A DNA stretch of 49,613 nt from Hyphomicrobiales bacterium (GTDB taxonomy: Bacteria > Pseudomonadota > Alphaproteobacteria > Rhizobiales > Beijerinckiaceae), in the NCBI GenBank assembly GCA_026400555.1, contig JAPLOW010000143.1:1-49613 (forward strand), given 5' to 3'. A program made the position numbers and the translations under genes. Below the pieces are notes generated by a model. The model was not told where the DNA came from and did not search any database. It saw nothing but the letters and a program-made list of their open reading frames with translations. Below are positions 1 through 8,344 of the stretch, piece by piece; position 1 is the first letter of the stretch; the number at the start of each line of letters is the position of its first letter.

Positions 1-1
1 C

Positions 2-643
2 CAGCGCGTCGCCATGGGCCGCGCCATCGTACGCGATCCGCAGGTCTTCCTGTTCGACGAGCCGCTTTCGAACCTCGACGCCAAGCTCAGGGTGCAGATG
101 CGCACCGAAATCAAGGAACTGCACCAGCGCCTGAAAACAACGACCGTCTACGTCACCCACTACCAGATCGAAGCCATGACCATGGCGGACAAGATCGTCG
201 TAATGCATGACGGCATCGTCGAGCAGATCGGCGCGCCGCTCGAGCTGTATGACCGCCCGGCCAACCTGTTCGTGGCTGGCTTCATCGGCTCGCCGGCGAT
301 GAACTTCATCAAGGGCAAGATTGACGGTTCCGGCTTTCACGCCGACAGCGGCTTCAACCTTCAGATCGCCGGCGCTCCTGCCGGCTCCAGCGGCAAATCG
401 GCGGTCTACGGCCTGCGGCCAGAGGCGATCCGGCTTGATGGCGCCGGGCTCGAAGCGCGCGTTCACGTTGTCGAGCCGATGGGCTCGGAAACCCAGGTGG
501 TCGCCGATATCGGCGGGCAGAACATCACCTGTGTCTTCCGCGAGCGGATCCAGGCCAAGCCGGGCGAAGTGATCCGCGTGTCGCCGGACGCGAAGCTCAC
601 GCACCTGTTCGACGGAGACAGCGGCAAGCGCATGGCCGCCTGA
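2..643 (+). CDS. Sugar ABC transporter ATPase (MalK/UgpC type), 5'-partial
   Basis: This is the C-terminal part of the ATPase of a carbohydrate importer; the gene begins left of the window. The first visible residues, QRVAMGRAIVRDP, are the end of the LSGGQ signature helix. Walker B (VFLFDEPLSNLDAKLR) and the H-loop (TVYVTHYQIEAMTMAD) follow. The last ~110 residues form the TOBE/MOP-like regulatory region typical of MalK, UgpC and MsmK (FIGSPAMNFIKG, then YGLRPEAIRL). The protein couples ATP hydrolysis at the cytoplasmic face to solute import. The binding protein and two permeases follow on the same strand, so it is the ATPase of that operon. The substrate cannot be read from this fragment. 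Family assignment is firm; the true start is not visible. Confidence 0.93.
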   Translation, partial: QRVAMGRAIVRDPQVFLFDEPLSNLDAKLRVQMRTEIKELHQRLKTTTVYVTHYQIEAMTMADKIVVMHDGIVEQIGAPLELYDRPANLFVAGFIGSPAMNFIKGKIDGSGFHADSGFNLQIAGAPAGSSGKSAVYGLRPEAIRLDGAGLEARVHVVEPMGSETQVVADIGGQNITCVFRERIQAKPGEVIRVSPDAKLTHLFDGDSGKRMAA

Positions 644-722
644 TCTGACTTTAGGCCGACGACCACCTCAAGAAGGGCCGACAAACGCCCTCGCAACACA
701 ACATCCAAGGGAGGATTTGACG

Positions 723-2048
723 ATGACCAAGCTGACAAGACGTTCAGCCCTCAAGGGCGGCGCGGGCCTTCTGGGCGCTGGCGCACTGGCCGGTTCGGGC
801 CTGACAGATTTCGCCAAGGCCTGGGCGCAGACCGCGCCGTGGCGGCCGGAGGCGGGTGCAACCCTCAACCTCATGCGCTGGCGCCGCTTTGTTGTCGCCG
901 AGGATGAGGCTTTCAACAGGATCGTTGCTGCGTTCACGGCCGCGACCGGCGTCAGGATCAACGTTACCAGCGAATCCTTCGACGACATGCAGCCCAAGGC
1001 TTCCGTCGCGGCGAACACCGGCACCGGGCCGGACATGTTCTGGGCGCTGTATTCGACGCCGCATCTGTTCCCGCAGCGCTGCCTTGAGGTCAGCGACGTT
1101 GCCGACTATCTCGGCAAGAAGTACGGCGGCTGGGTTCCCGTCGCAGAGGCCTACGGCAAGCTTGGCGACCGGTGGATCGCCATCCCCGCGGCCATCAACG
1201 GCGGCTATATCAACTACCGCATCTCGCTCATCAAGGCCGCCGGCTTCAACGAAGTCCCGACGACGACGGCTGGTTTCCTTGAACTGTGCAAGGCGCTGAA
1301 GGCGAAGAACACGCCAGCGGGCTTCCCGCTCGGCCGCGCCACAGGCGACGGCAACGCCTATGCCTACTGGCTGCTGTGGTCGCACAATGCGGCGCAAGTC
1401 GACGAAGCTTCGAAAGTCATCATTCGTTCGGCCGAGACCGAGGCTGCGCTCAATTACGCCAAGGCGCTCTACGACACCTATGTGCAGGGAACCGTGGCTT
1501 GGAACGACGCCTCGAACAACCGGCTCTTTCTGTCGGGCGAACTGGCCCTGACGGCCAACGGCATCTCGATCTATGCGGCCGCCAACGCCTCGACCGATCC
1601 GAAGCAGAAGGAAATCGCGGCGGACATGGACCATGCCTACTGGCCGATCGGGCCTGCCGGCAGGCCGACCGAGATCCAGCTTTGCTTCCCGATGGTCACG
1701 ATGGCCTACACGAAGTTCCCGAATGCCTGCAAGGCGTTCACCGCCTTCATGCTGGAAGCGGAACAGTTCAACCCCTGGCTTGATGCTGCCGCCGGCTACC
1801 TCACGCACACGCTCAACGCCTTCGACAACAATCCGGTCTGGACGAAGGATCCGAAGAACCGTGTGTTCCGCGACGCCGCCAAGCGCAGTCTTGTTGCCGG
1901 TCACAGGGGCAAGCTTGACGAGAAGGCCGCGACCGCGATGGCTGACTTCATCGTTGTCGACATGTTCGCCAACTTCTGCACCGGGCGCGAGACGGCAGCG
2001 GGCGCAATGCAGCTCGCCGAGCGGCAATTGCAGCGCATCTATCGCTGA
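723..2048 (+). CDS. Extracellular solute-binding protein of carbohydrate ABC importer, Tat-exported
   Basis: A 441-residue periplasmic binding protein of the family-1 (MalE/UgpB-like) type. The N-terminus has a twin-arginine signal (TRRSALKGG, a hydrophobic stretch, then cleavage near AWAQ), so it should be exported folded by Tat. The mature part starts like a CUT1 binder (ATLNLMRWRRFVVAEDEAFN) and has the usual two-lobe features, such as PDMFWALYSTPHLF and IAIPAAINGGYINYR. The ATG at 723 is chosen because an AAGGGAGG Shine-Dalgarno ends 8 bases before it; a TTG two codons upstream is less likely. It sits between the ATPase and the permeases. The ligand is unknown; the following dehydrogenases suggest a sugar acid or polyol, which is inference. 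Confidence 0.92.
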   Translation: MTKLTRRSALKGGAGLLGAGALAGSGLTDFAKAWAQTAPWRPEAGATLNLMRWRRFVVAEDEAFNRIVAAFTAATGVRINVTSESFDDMQPKASVAANTGTGPDMFWALYSTPHLFPQRCLEVSDVADYLGKKYGGWVPVAEAYGKLGDRWIAIPAAINGGYINYRISLIKAAGFNEVPTTTAGFLELCKALKAKNTPAGFPLGRATGDGNAYAYWLLWSHNAAQVDEASKVIIRSAETEAALNYAKALYDTYVQGTVAWNDASNNRLFLSGELALTANGISIYAAANASTDPKQKEIAADMDHAYWPIGPAGRPTEIQLCFPMVTMAYTKFPNACKAFTAFMLEAEQFNPWLDAAAGYLTHTLNAFDNNPVWTKDPKNRVFRDAAKRSLVAGHRGKLDEKAATAMADFIVVDMFANFCTGRETAAGAMQLAERQLQRIYR

Positions 2049-2126
2049 ATGCATTGACCCGGGGCGGCCTCATATCCGCTCCGGGTCCACCTCGAATCAT
2101 CCGACCAAGCCGAAGGAGGTCATGAC

Positions 2127-3061
2127 ATGGCCACGGATTCGCTTGCCGTAAAGCCGGCACGCGCGCCCATTCCCGAACCCAGCGCGTGGGATCGGCTTCG
2201 GGTGAACCGCAACTGGCTTGGCGCATGGTTCATGATGCCGGCCCGCTCGGTCTCGGCATGTGGATGAGTCTTACCGACATGCGGATCGGGCGCGGCGGCA
2301 GCTTCATCGGCTTCGAGAACTATATCTACCTGCTCGACGACCGCGATTTCCTGCGCGCGACCGGCTTTACGCTGGTCTACACCTTCATCGCCTCGATCTT
2401 CAAGTTCTCGATCGGGCTCTATCTGGCCGTCCTGCTCAACAACAACATGCCGTTCAAGGCGTTGATCCGCGCCGTGGTGCTGATCCCCTTCATCGTGCCG
2501 ACGGTCCTGTCCGCCGTCGCCTTCTGGTGGATTTTCGACACGCAGTTCTCGATCTTCACCTGGCTGCTGCAGAAATGGGGCATTCTGGAGAAGAACCAGC
2601 TCATCAACTGGCTCGGCGATCCGCTGCTGGCGCAGTGCAGCGTCATCTTCGCTAATATCTGGCGCGGCATTCCATTCATCGCGATCACGCTGCTGGCCGG
2701 GCTCCAGACCGTGTCGCCCTCGCTCTATGAGGCCGCGACGCTGGACGGGGCGAGCAAGTGGCAGATGTTCCGCTTTGTCACCTATCCGCTGCTGACCCCA
2801 ATCATCGCCGTGGTGATGACCTTCTCGGTGCTGTTCACCTTCACAGATTTCCAGCTCATCTGGGCGATGACGCGCGGGGGCCCGGTCAACGCCACGCATC
2901 TGATGGCGACCTTGTCCTATCAGCGCGGCATCCTGGGCGGAAGGCTTGGCGAGGGGGCGGCGATCGCCACCGCGATGGTGCCGTTCCTGCTCGCAGCGAT
3001 CATGATCAGCTGGTTCGGCCTGCAGCGCCGCAAGTGGCAGCAGGGAGAGAACAATGACTGA
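2127..3061 (+). CDS. Sugar ABC transporter permease (MalF type), frame broken near 2240
   Basis: This is the first membrane subunit of the importer. A well-placed start (ATG 2127 after AAGGAGGT) opens a typical N-terminus, MATDSLAVKPARAPIPEPSA to GAWFMMPA, but that frame stops at 2265. The rest of the permease continues in another frame from PLGLGMWMSLTDMRIG onward, with the EAA loop (YEAATLDGASKWQMFRFVTYPLL) and the remaining membrane helices. Between MMPA and PLGLG, relatives carry the body of the first transmembrane helix, about ten or more residues that are absent here. So a short internal segment seems deleted with loss of frame. The longest open stretch in the second frame begins at GTG 2186, but that upstream part is not the native N-terminus. 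It overlaps the next permease by 8 bases. It may be a true mutation or an assembly fault. Confidence 0.8.
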
Positions 3062-3953
3062 CGCGACCCTCAAGTCCTCAGCCCCGCTCGCTGACAGCCG
3101 GGAGGGCATGACCTATCTGGAGACGCTGCCGCGCAAGGTGGTCACCGTCTACCTGCCGCTGTTCATCATCCTCGTCGTGCTGCTCTTTCCGTTCTACTGG
3201 ATGGTGCTGACCTCGATCAAACCCGACGCGCAGCTGCTCGACCTCGATTCATCGAACCCGCTCTGGGTGGTGAATCCGACCCTGCAGCATATCGAGAAGC
3301 TGCTGTTCGGCTCGGCCTACCCGCGCTGGCTGTTCAACACGATGATGGTGGCGACCGTGGCCACCTTCCTGTCGATCTTCGCCAGCGTTCTGGCCGCCTA
3401 TGCCATCACCCGCATCCGCTACAAGGGCGCGGCGACGGTCGGCGGGCTTATCTTCCTCGCCTATCTCGTGCCGCCCTCGATCCTGTTCATCCCGCTTTCG
3501 GCGGTGATCCACAATTATGGGCTGTTCGATACGCCGTTCGCGCTGATCCTGACCTATCCCACGATCCTGATCCCGTTCTGCACCTGGCTGCTGATGGGCT
3601 ATTTCAAGACCATTCCTTACGAGCTGGAGGAATGCGCGCTGATCGACGGTGCGAGCCGCTGGCAGATTCTGGTGCAGATCGTCCTGCCGCTGGCGGTGCC
3701 CGGGCTGATCTCGGCCTTCATCTTCGCCTTCACGCTGTGCTGGAACGAGTTCATCTACGCGCTGACCTTCATCTCCTCCGACCACAACAAGACGGTTCCC
3801 GTTGCGATCATCTCGAACTTCGTCGACGGTGATATCTTCCGCTGGGGATCGCTGATGGCCGGCGCGCTGATCGGCAGCCTGCCGCTGGTGATCCTCTACG
3901 CCTTCTTCGTGGAGCATTATGTGAGTGCCATGACGGGAGCGGTGAAGGAGTGA
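3054..3953 (+). CDS. Sugar ABC transporter permease (MalG type)
   Basis: A 299-residue second membrane subunit of the importer, with six predicted transmembrane helices beginning at VVTVYLPLFIILVVLLFPFY. The MetI-family EAA loop that contacts the ATPase is present (YELEECALIDGASRWQILVQ). The MalG/UgpE-like FPFYWMVLTSIKP segment follows the first helix. It starts inside the 3' end of the upstream permease gene, and its stop lies just before the next start, so translational coupling is likely. The frame is intact, unlike its partner. Family assignment is secure and the substrate unknown. Confidence 0.93.
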   Translation: MTDATLKSSAPLADSREGMTYLETLPRKVVTVYLPLFIILVVLLFPFYWMVLTSIKPDAQLLDLDSSNPLWVVNPTLQHIEKLLFGSAYPRWLFNTMMVATVATFLSIFASVLAAYAITRIRYKGAATVGGLIFLAYLVPPSILFIPLSAVIHNYGLFDTPFALILTYPTILIPFCTWLLMGYFKTIPYELEECALIDGASRWQILVQIVLPLAVPGLISAFIFAFTLCWNEFIYALTFISSDHNKTVPVAIISNFVDGDIFRWGSLMAGALIGSLPLVILYAFFVEHYVSAMTGAVKE

Positions 3954-3955
3954 GC

Positions 3956-4831
3956 ATGGCTTCCATCGCCTTCATCGGGCTCGGCTCCATGGGCCGGCCC
4001 ATGGCGCGCCGTCTGGTCGAACAGCAGCACAAGGTCACCGGCTTTGACCTTAACAAGGCCGCACTTGCCGGGCTTGAAGCGCAGGGCGGGCATGCTGCCA
4101 CGTCGGCGGCGGAGGCGGCGCGCGATGCCGACTGCATCGTGCTGATGGTCGTCAATGCTGACCAGGCGGAAGCCGTCCTGTTCGCAGGCGGCGCGCTCGA
4201 CGCCCTGAGGGCCGGTGCCAGCGTCATCCTGATGGCGACATGTCCTCCGGCGCGGGTTCATGCCATCGCCGCAGGGGTGGAGGCGACAGGGCGAAGCTTC
4301 ATCGACGCGCCGGTTTCAGGCGGAGTCGTCGGGGCTGAGGCGGGCACGCTGACGATCATGGCGGCCGCGCCGACAGCCGTGTTCGACAAGGCCAGGCCTG
4401 TGCTGGCGGCAATGGGCTCGCGGCTGTTCCATGTTGGCGAACAAGCAGGGCAGGGGGCGGTGGTCAAGACCATCAACCAGCTCCTGTGCGGCGTCCACAT
4501 CGCGGTCGCCGCGGAGGCCTTCTCAATGGCCGAGAAGGCTGGTGTCGATACGGGCCTGATGCTCGACATCCTGTCCCAGTCAGCCGCCGGCTCCTGGATG
4601 CTGGCCAATCGTGGGCCGCGCATGCTTCAGGACACGCCGCAGGTCACCAGCGCGGTCGATATTTTCGTGAAGGATCTGGGCATCGTCATGGATGCGGGGC
4701 GCGCCGCGCATGTGGCGCTGCCGATCGCGGCGGTGGCGCACCAGATGTTTCTCGCCGCATCTGGCGCCGGGCACGGCAAAGAAGACGACAGCCAGGTCAT
4801 CCGCGCCTACCGGGCGCTGAACGGGACATGA
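3956..4831 (+). CDS. NAD(P)-dependent beta-hydroxyacid dehydrogenase (LtnD/GarR-like)
   Basis: A 291-residue member of the 3-hydroxyisobutyrate / tartronate-semialdehyde / threonate dehydrogenase family. The N-terminal Rossmann motif is IAFIGLGSMGRPMARRL. The substrate-loop signature is FIDAPVSGGVVGAEAGTL. The catalytic lysine lies in GAVVKTINQLL near residue 170. ATG 3956 is chosen over the in-frame GTG 3950 because AAGGAG ends five bases before it. The gene follows the permease stop by two bases, so it belongs to the transport operon. The family oxidises or reduces a hydroxyl next to a carboxylate. The exact substrate (threonate, glycerate, 2-hydroxy-3-oxopropionate) cannot be told from the sequence alone. 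Confidence 0.88.
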   Translation: MASIAFIGLGSMGRPMARRLVEQQHKVTGFDLNKAALAGLEAQGGHAATSAAEAARDADCIVLMVVNADQAEAVLFAGGALDALRAGASVILMATCPPARVHAIAAGVEATGRSFIDAPVSGGVVGAEAGTLTIMAAAPTAVFDKARPVLAAMGSRLFHVGEQAGQGAVVKTINQLLCGVHIAVAAEAFSMAEKAGVDTGLMLDILSQSAAGSWMLANRGPRMLQDTPQVTSAVDIFVKDLGIVMDAGRAAHVALPIAAVAHQMFLAASGAGHGKEDDSQVIRAYRALNGT

Positions 4832-4888
4832 GCATCAATCATTGCAGGCGCCGCGACGCAGTGACCACATTCCGACACGGAGAACATC

Positions 4889-5785
4889 ATGACCAAGGCT
4901 CGCATCGGCTTCATAGGCGTCGGCCTGATGGGCCACGGGATGGCGAAGAACATCGTCGAAAAGGGCCACCCGCTCACCATTCTGGGCAACCGTAACCGCG
5001 CGCCCGTTGAGGATCTGGTCCGGCGGGGCGCTCATGAGGTCAGGACCGCGCGGGAGGTCGCGGCGGCGTCGGATGTGGTGTTCCTTTGCGTGACCGATTC
5101 CAGCGTGGTCGAGAAGGTCGTGCGCGGGCCGGACGGGCTCAAGGCCGGCGGCGCCGAGGGCCTGATCATCGCCGACTGCTCGACGGCCAATCCGGTCTCG
5201 ACCCTCGCGCTGGCGGCCGAGTTGGCGGAAGCCGGCATCACGTTCTGCGACGCCCCTCTCGGAGGCACGCCCGCCAATGCCGAAGCCGGGGAGCTCTCCG
5301 CGATGATCGGTTGCGACGCGGCGACGTTCGCCATCCTTGAGCCGATCTGCCTGACCTGGGCGAAGACAGTGCGCCACATCGGCGATGTCGGCATGGGCCA
5401 CAAGATGAAGCTGATCAACAACTTCATCGCGATGGGCTATGGCGCGATCTATGCCGAGGCGCTGGCGCTGGGGCAGAAGGTCGGCATTACGCCGCAGATC
5501 TTCGACAGTGTCCTGCGCGGCAGCCGGATGGACTGCGGTTTCTACCAGACCTTCTTCCGTTATGTGCTCGATGGGGACCGTAACGCCCATCAGTTCACCC
5601 TGAGCAACGCCGCGAAGGACATGCGCTACCTTGCAGCGCTCGCCGATGACGGACGCATCGCAAACCCGGTCGGCGCAGCCGTGAAGAACAGCTATGCGGC
5701 CGCCGTGGCCGGTGGAAAGGGCGAGGACTACGTCCCGATGCTGGCGGACTTCATCGCTCAGGCGAACGGCACAAAGGTGCGATAA
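4889..5785 (+). CDS. Second NAD(P)-dependent beta-hydroxyacid dehydrogenase
   Basis: A 298-residue paralogue-like protein of the same family as the preceding gene, clearly diverged from it. The cofactor motif is IGFIGVGLMGHGMAKNI, the substrate signature FCDAPLGGTPANAEAGEL, and the catalytic lysine lies in MGHKMKLINNFI. The start at ATG 4889 has a CGGAGA ribosome-binding site. It lies 57 bases after the first dehydrogenase and probably shares its transcript. Two adjacent enzymes of this family suggest two oxidation steps, or two stereoisomers of one imported sugar acid, which is inference. It converges with the isomerase gene 8 bases downstream. Confidence 0.88.
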   Translation: MTKARIGFIGVGLMGHGMAKNIVEKGHPLTILGNRNRAPVEDLVRRGAHEVRTAREVAAASDVVFLCVTDSSVVEKVVRGPDGLKAGGAEGLIIADCSTANPVSTLALAAELAEAGITFCDAPLGGTPANAEAGELSAMIGCDAATFAILEPICLTWAKTVRHIGDVGMGHKMKLINNFIAMGYGAIYAEALALGQKVGITPQIFDSVLRGSRMDCGFYQTFFRYVLDGDRNAHQFTLSNAAKDMRYLAALADDGRIANPVGAAVKNSYAAAVAGGKGEDYVPMLADFIAQANGTKVR

Positions 5786-5793
5786 CGAGCGCG

Positions 5794-6573
5794 TCAGACC
5801 CGCGCCATCGCTTCGCGCCAGCCCAATCCATCGACCGTTCCGGCCCGGGGCTTGTATTCGCAGCCGACCCAGCCCTGCCAGCCGAGCGCATCGATCTCGG
5901 CGAGGATGGCGCGGTAGTTGAGTTCTCCTTCGTCCGGCTCATGGCGCGTGGGCACGGCGGCGATCTGGATATGGCCGATATGGGGCAGATGGCTGCGCAG
6001 CCGGCACAGGATGTCGCCCTCCATCACCTGCACGTGGTAGACATCGAACATCAGCTTGAGGTTTTCCGCCCCGATCTGCGTGATGATGCTGATCGCTTGA
6101 TCCGAGCGAGACAGGAAGTAGCCGGGCCTGTCACGGCTGTTGAGTGGTTCGATCAGGAGATTGACCTCGCTGCCCTCGGCCCGTCTGGCGGCCCGCTCCA
6201 GATTGCCCATAAAGGCGGCTTCGCATGCCTTCTGGTCCATTCTGCCGGTCATGGCGGCCATGACATGGATGCCCCTCACGCCCAACGCCATCGCATAGTC
6301 CAGCGCCTCAGCGAACTGGCGATCAAAGTCCGCTTCGCGACCGGGCAGGGCCGTGATGCCCCACTCACCTTTGGCAGCATCGCCGGGGGCGGTGTTGATG
6401 CCGACGAGCGTAAGGCCAAGTCCATCGAGCAGGTCCGAGAGCTGGCGTTTCGGGTGGTCGTACGGAAACCAGCACTCGACGCCGTCGAAACCCGAAGTCC
6501 TGGCGGCATGAAAGCGCTCAAGGAAAGGGAGTTCCTGGAACATGATCGAGATGTTGGCGCTGTAGCGGGGCAT
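5794..6573 (-). CDS. Hydroxypyruvate isomerase-like TIM barrel protein
   Basis: A 259-residue AP-endonuclease-2-fold sugar isomerase resembling Hyi and OtnI. Visible family features are the start MPRYSANISIMFQELPFLER, GVECWFPYDHPKRQL, the acidic metal-site strand LLIEPLNSRDRPGYFL, LMFDVYHVQVMEGD and HIQIAAVPTRHEPDEGEL. These proteins bind a divalent metal and interconvert hydroxypyruvate and tartronate semialdehyde, or related aldose/ketose acids. The ATG at 6573 is used because residues upstream in the same frame do not look like the family. It converges on the two dehydrogenases. An isomerase plus a tartronate-semialdehyde-reductase-type enzyme would connect hydroxypyruvate to glycerate, but the exact substrate is uncertain. 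Confidence 0.85.
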   Translation of the reverse strand: MPRYSANISIMFQELPFLERFHAARTSGFDGVECWFPYDHPKRQLSDLLDGLGLTLVGINTAPGDAAKGEWGITALPGREADFDRQFAEALDYAMALGVRGIHVMAAMTGRMDQKACEAAFMGNLERAARRAEGSEVNLLIEPLNSRDRPGYFLSRSDQAISIITQIGAENLKLMFDVYHVQVMEGDILCRLRSHLPHIGHIQIAAVPTRHEPDEGELNYRAILAEIDALGWQGWVGCEYKPRAGTVDGLGWREAMARV

Positions 6574-6816
6574 GGACGTCTCTGGTGGCCAGCCGGCGCG
6601 GCTGTTGCGGCTGTATCCGTCTTGTCCGGCAAAACCGGTCATGCCGCAAGGGCCGGGGCGGCAAAGTTCGCCCCGCGAGAGACTGGCGGGCTGTCGCCAG
6701 CAGCCACGAATGCGATCCGTTTCAACGCGCTGTCACGAATGCGCAAAAGAGGGTTGCAAAGCCCCGACCGACCCGGTAGACACGCGACAACTCAGCGGCC
6801 TGCCGCTTTCGAGTAT

Positions 6817-6893
6817 GCGCCCGTAGCTCAGCTGGATAGAGCATCAGACTACGAATCTGAGGGTCAGAGGTTCGAATCCTTTCGGGCGCGCCA
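6817..6893 (+). tRNA. tRNA-Arg (anticodon ACG)
   Basis: The 77-base sequence folds into a full cloverleaf. The acceptor stem is GCGCCCG paired with CGGGCGC, the D-arm is in AGCTCAGCTGGATAGAGC, the anticodon stem is TCAGA/TCTGA and the T-arm contains GGTTCGAATCC. The anticodon ACG is at 6851-6853 in a CTACGAA loop, so it reads CGN arginine codons after A34 deamination. CCA is encoded at 6891-6893 and is followed by a short T-run. Confidence 0.97.
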
Positions 6894-7117
6894 TTTTTCC
6901 TCCGGACATTTCATGCTTTGACTGGATTTGTCTTCCCGGCCGGTGTGTGGATCTGGCTAGCGACGTTTGCCCTAATGTCCTCCAAGCTCATATTCCGGTG
7001 AAAGGCCCATCAGGGGCGATCGCCCGGGGGCAATTGGGTGGTCTTGCGGATTGCGCTGTTGACGTTGGCGGTTATCCTGCTTTCACTGTTCAATCTTTGA
7101 AGGCCATGAGGCTCTCC

Positions 7118-8272
7118 ATGCTGAAGTCGCCCGGGCGCTCCGCCCTCGCGCCGCTGTTCGTGATACTGTCGCTCTTCGCGTTGCAGCCGGTCCTTGCGCA
7201 GGGCGCTCCGCCCGCCCCGACCGTGGCGGTGGCCTCTCCGCTCGCCAAACGGGTCGTCCAGTGGGATGAATACACCGGGCGCTTCGAGGCGCGCGAACAG
7301 GTCGAGGTGCGCGCGCGTGTTTCGGGCTTCATTGACCGCATCCATTTCCGCGACGGCCAGATGATCAAGGCCGGCGACCTGTTGTTCACGATCGACCAGC
7401 GCCCCTACCTGCTGTCGGTCGAGGCCGCGGGCGCGGAGGTGGCCCGGACCAAGGCACAGGTCGCCCTGGCGGAGAACGAGGTTGAGCGCGCCGAAGGCCT
7501 GACCCGCAACCAGACGATCACCGCCCGCGATCTCGACACGCGCAAGGCCAATCTGGCCAGCGCCCGCGCCACACAGGCCGCTGCCGAGGCCAACCTCAAG
7601 ACGGCAGAACTCAATCTCGAGTGGACACAGGTGCGCGCGCCGATCGAGGGCCGGATATCCGACCGGCGCGTCGATGCGGGCAACCTGATCGCCGGCGGCC
7701 AGTCTGGTGCCAACCTGCTGACCACGATCGTGACGCTGGACCCGATCGTGTTCACCTTTGAGGCGTCCGAAGCGGACTACCTGCGCTATTCGCGGCTGCT
7801 GCAGAGCGGCAGCCGTCCTTCGGGTCGCGACACGCCGAACCCCGTGCAGGTCAGGCTCGCCGACGAGGCGGACTGGAAGCGCGAGGGCAAGATGGATTTC
7901 GTCGACAACCAGCTCAACGCCCGGTCGGGGACTATTCGCGGAAGGGCGCTCTTTGAGAACAAGGACCAGTTCCTCACGCCAGGAACATTCGGGCGCATGC
8001 GGCTTTATGGCGGCGAGTTCGATGCCCTTCTGGTTCCCGATAGCGTCATCGTGTCGGACCAGACTCGCAAGGTGGTTCTGGTCGTCGGCCCGGAGAACAA
8101 GGTCGCGCCGCGGCCGGTGACGCTGGGACCGATCGTCGACGGTCTGCGCGTTATCCGCTCCGGCCTGACCGCGGCTGACAAGGTCATCATCAACGGCATC
8201 GCCAACCCGATGGTGCGGCCGGGCGTGACGGTGAATCCGCAGCCCGGCGAAATCAAGGTCGTGACGAACTGA
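7118..8272 (+). CDS. RND efflux periplasmic adaptor subunit (AcrA/MexE-like)
   Basis: A 384-residue membrane-fusion protein. It has a signal peptide (LAPLFVILSLFALQPVLAQ), then the lipoyl/barrel-sandwich halves (EQVEVRARVSGFIDRIHFRD and WTQVRAPIEGRISDRRVDAG) around a long alpha-helical hairpin, then the beta-barrel and membrane-proximal domains. Such adaptors link the inner-membrane pump to an outer-membrane channel. ATG 7118 is preferred because GAGG lies five bases upstream; ATG 7106 in the same frame is possible. The pump gene follows after 72 bases. No regulator or TolC-type channel gene lies next to it, so the channel must be supplied from elsewhere. Confidence 0.92.
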   Translation: MLKSPGRSALAPLFVILSLFALQPVLAQGAPPAPTVAVASPLAKRVVQWDEYTGRFEAREQVEVRARVSGFIDRIHFRDGQMIKAGDLLFTIDQRPYLLSVEAAGAEVARTKAQVALAENEVERAEGLTRNQTITARDLDTRKANLASARATQAAAEANLKTAELNLEWTQVRAPIEGRISDRRVDAGNLIAGGQSGANLLTTIVTLDPIVFTFEASEADYLRYSRLLQSGSRPSGRDTPNPVQVRLADEADWKREGKMDFVDNQLNARSGTIRGRALFENKDQFLTPGTFGRMRLYGGEFDALLVPDSVIVSDQTRKVVLVVGPENKVAPRPVTLGPIVDGLRVIRSGLTAADKVIINGIANPMVRPGVTVNPQPGEIKVVTN

Positions 8273-8344
8273 GCGTCATGCGTTGACTTCCGCGCCGGCG
8301 TATCCCCACCGGTGCCGACCCCTTCGATCCGGTGCCTGACCGCC

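Noticed and set aside
5941-6921. Plus-strand open frame covering the isomerase gene and the tRNA
   Set aside because: It reads through a complete tRNA-Arg and lies antisense to a recognisable isomerase.
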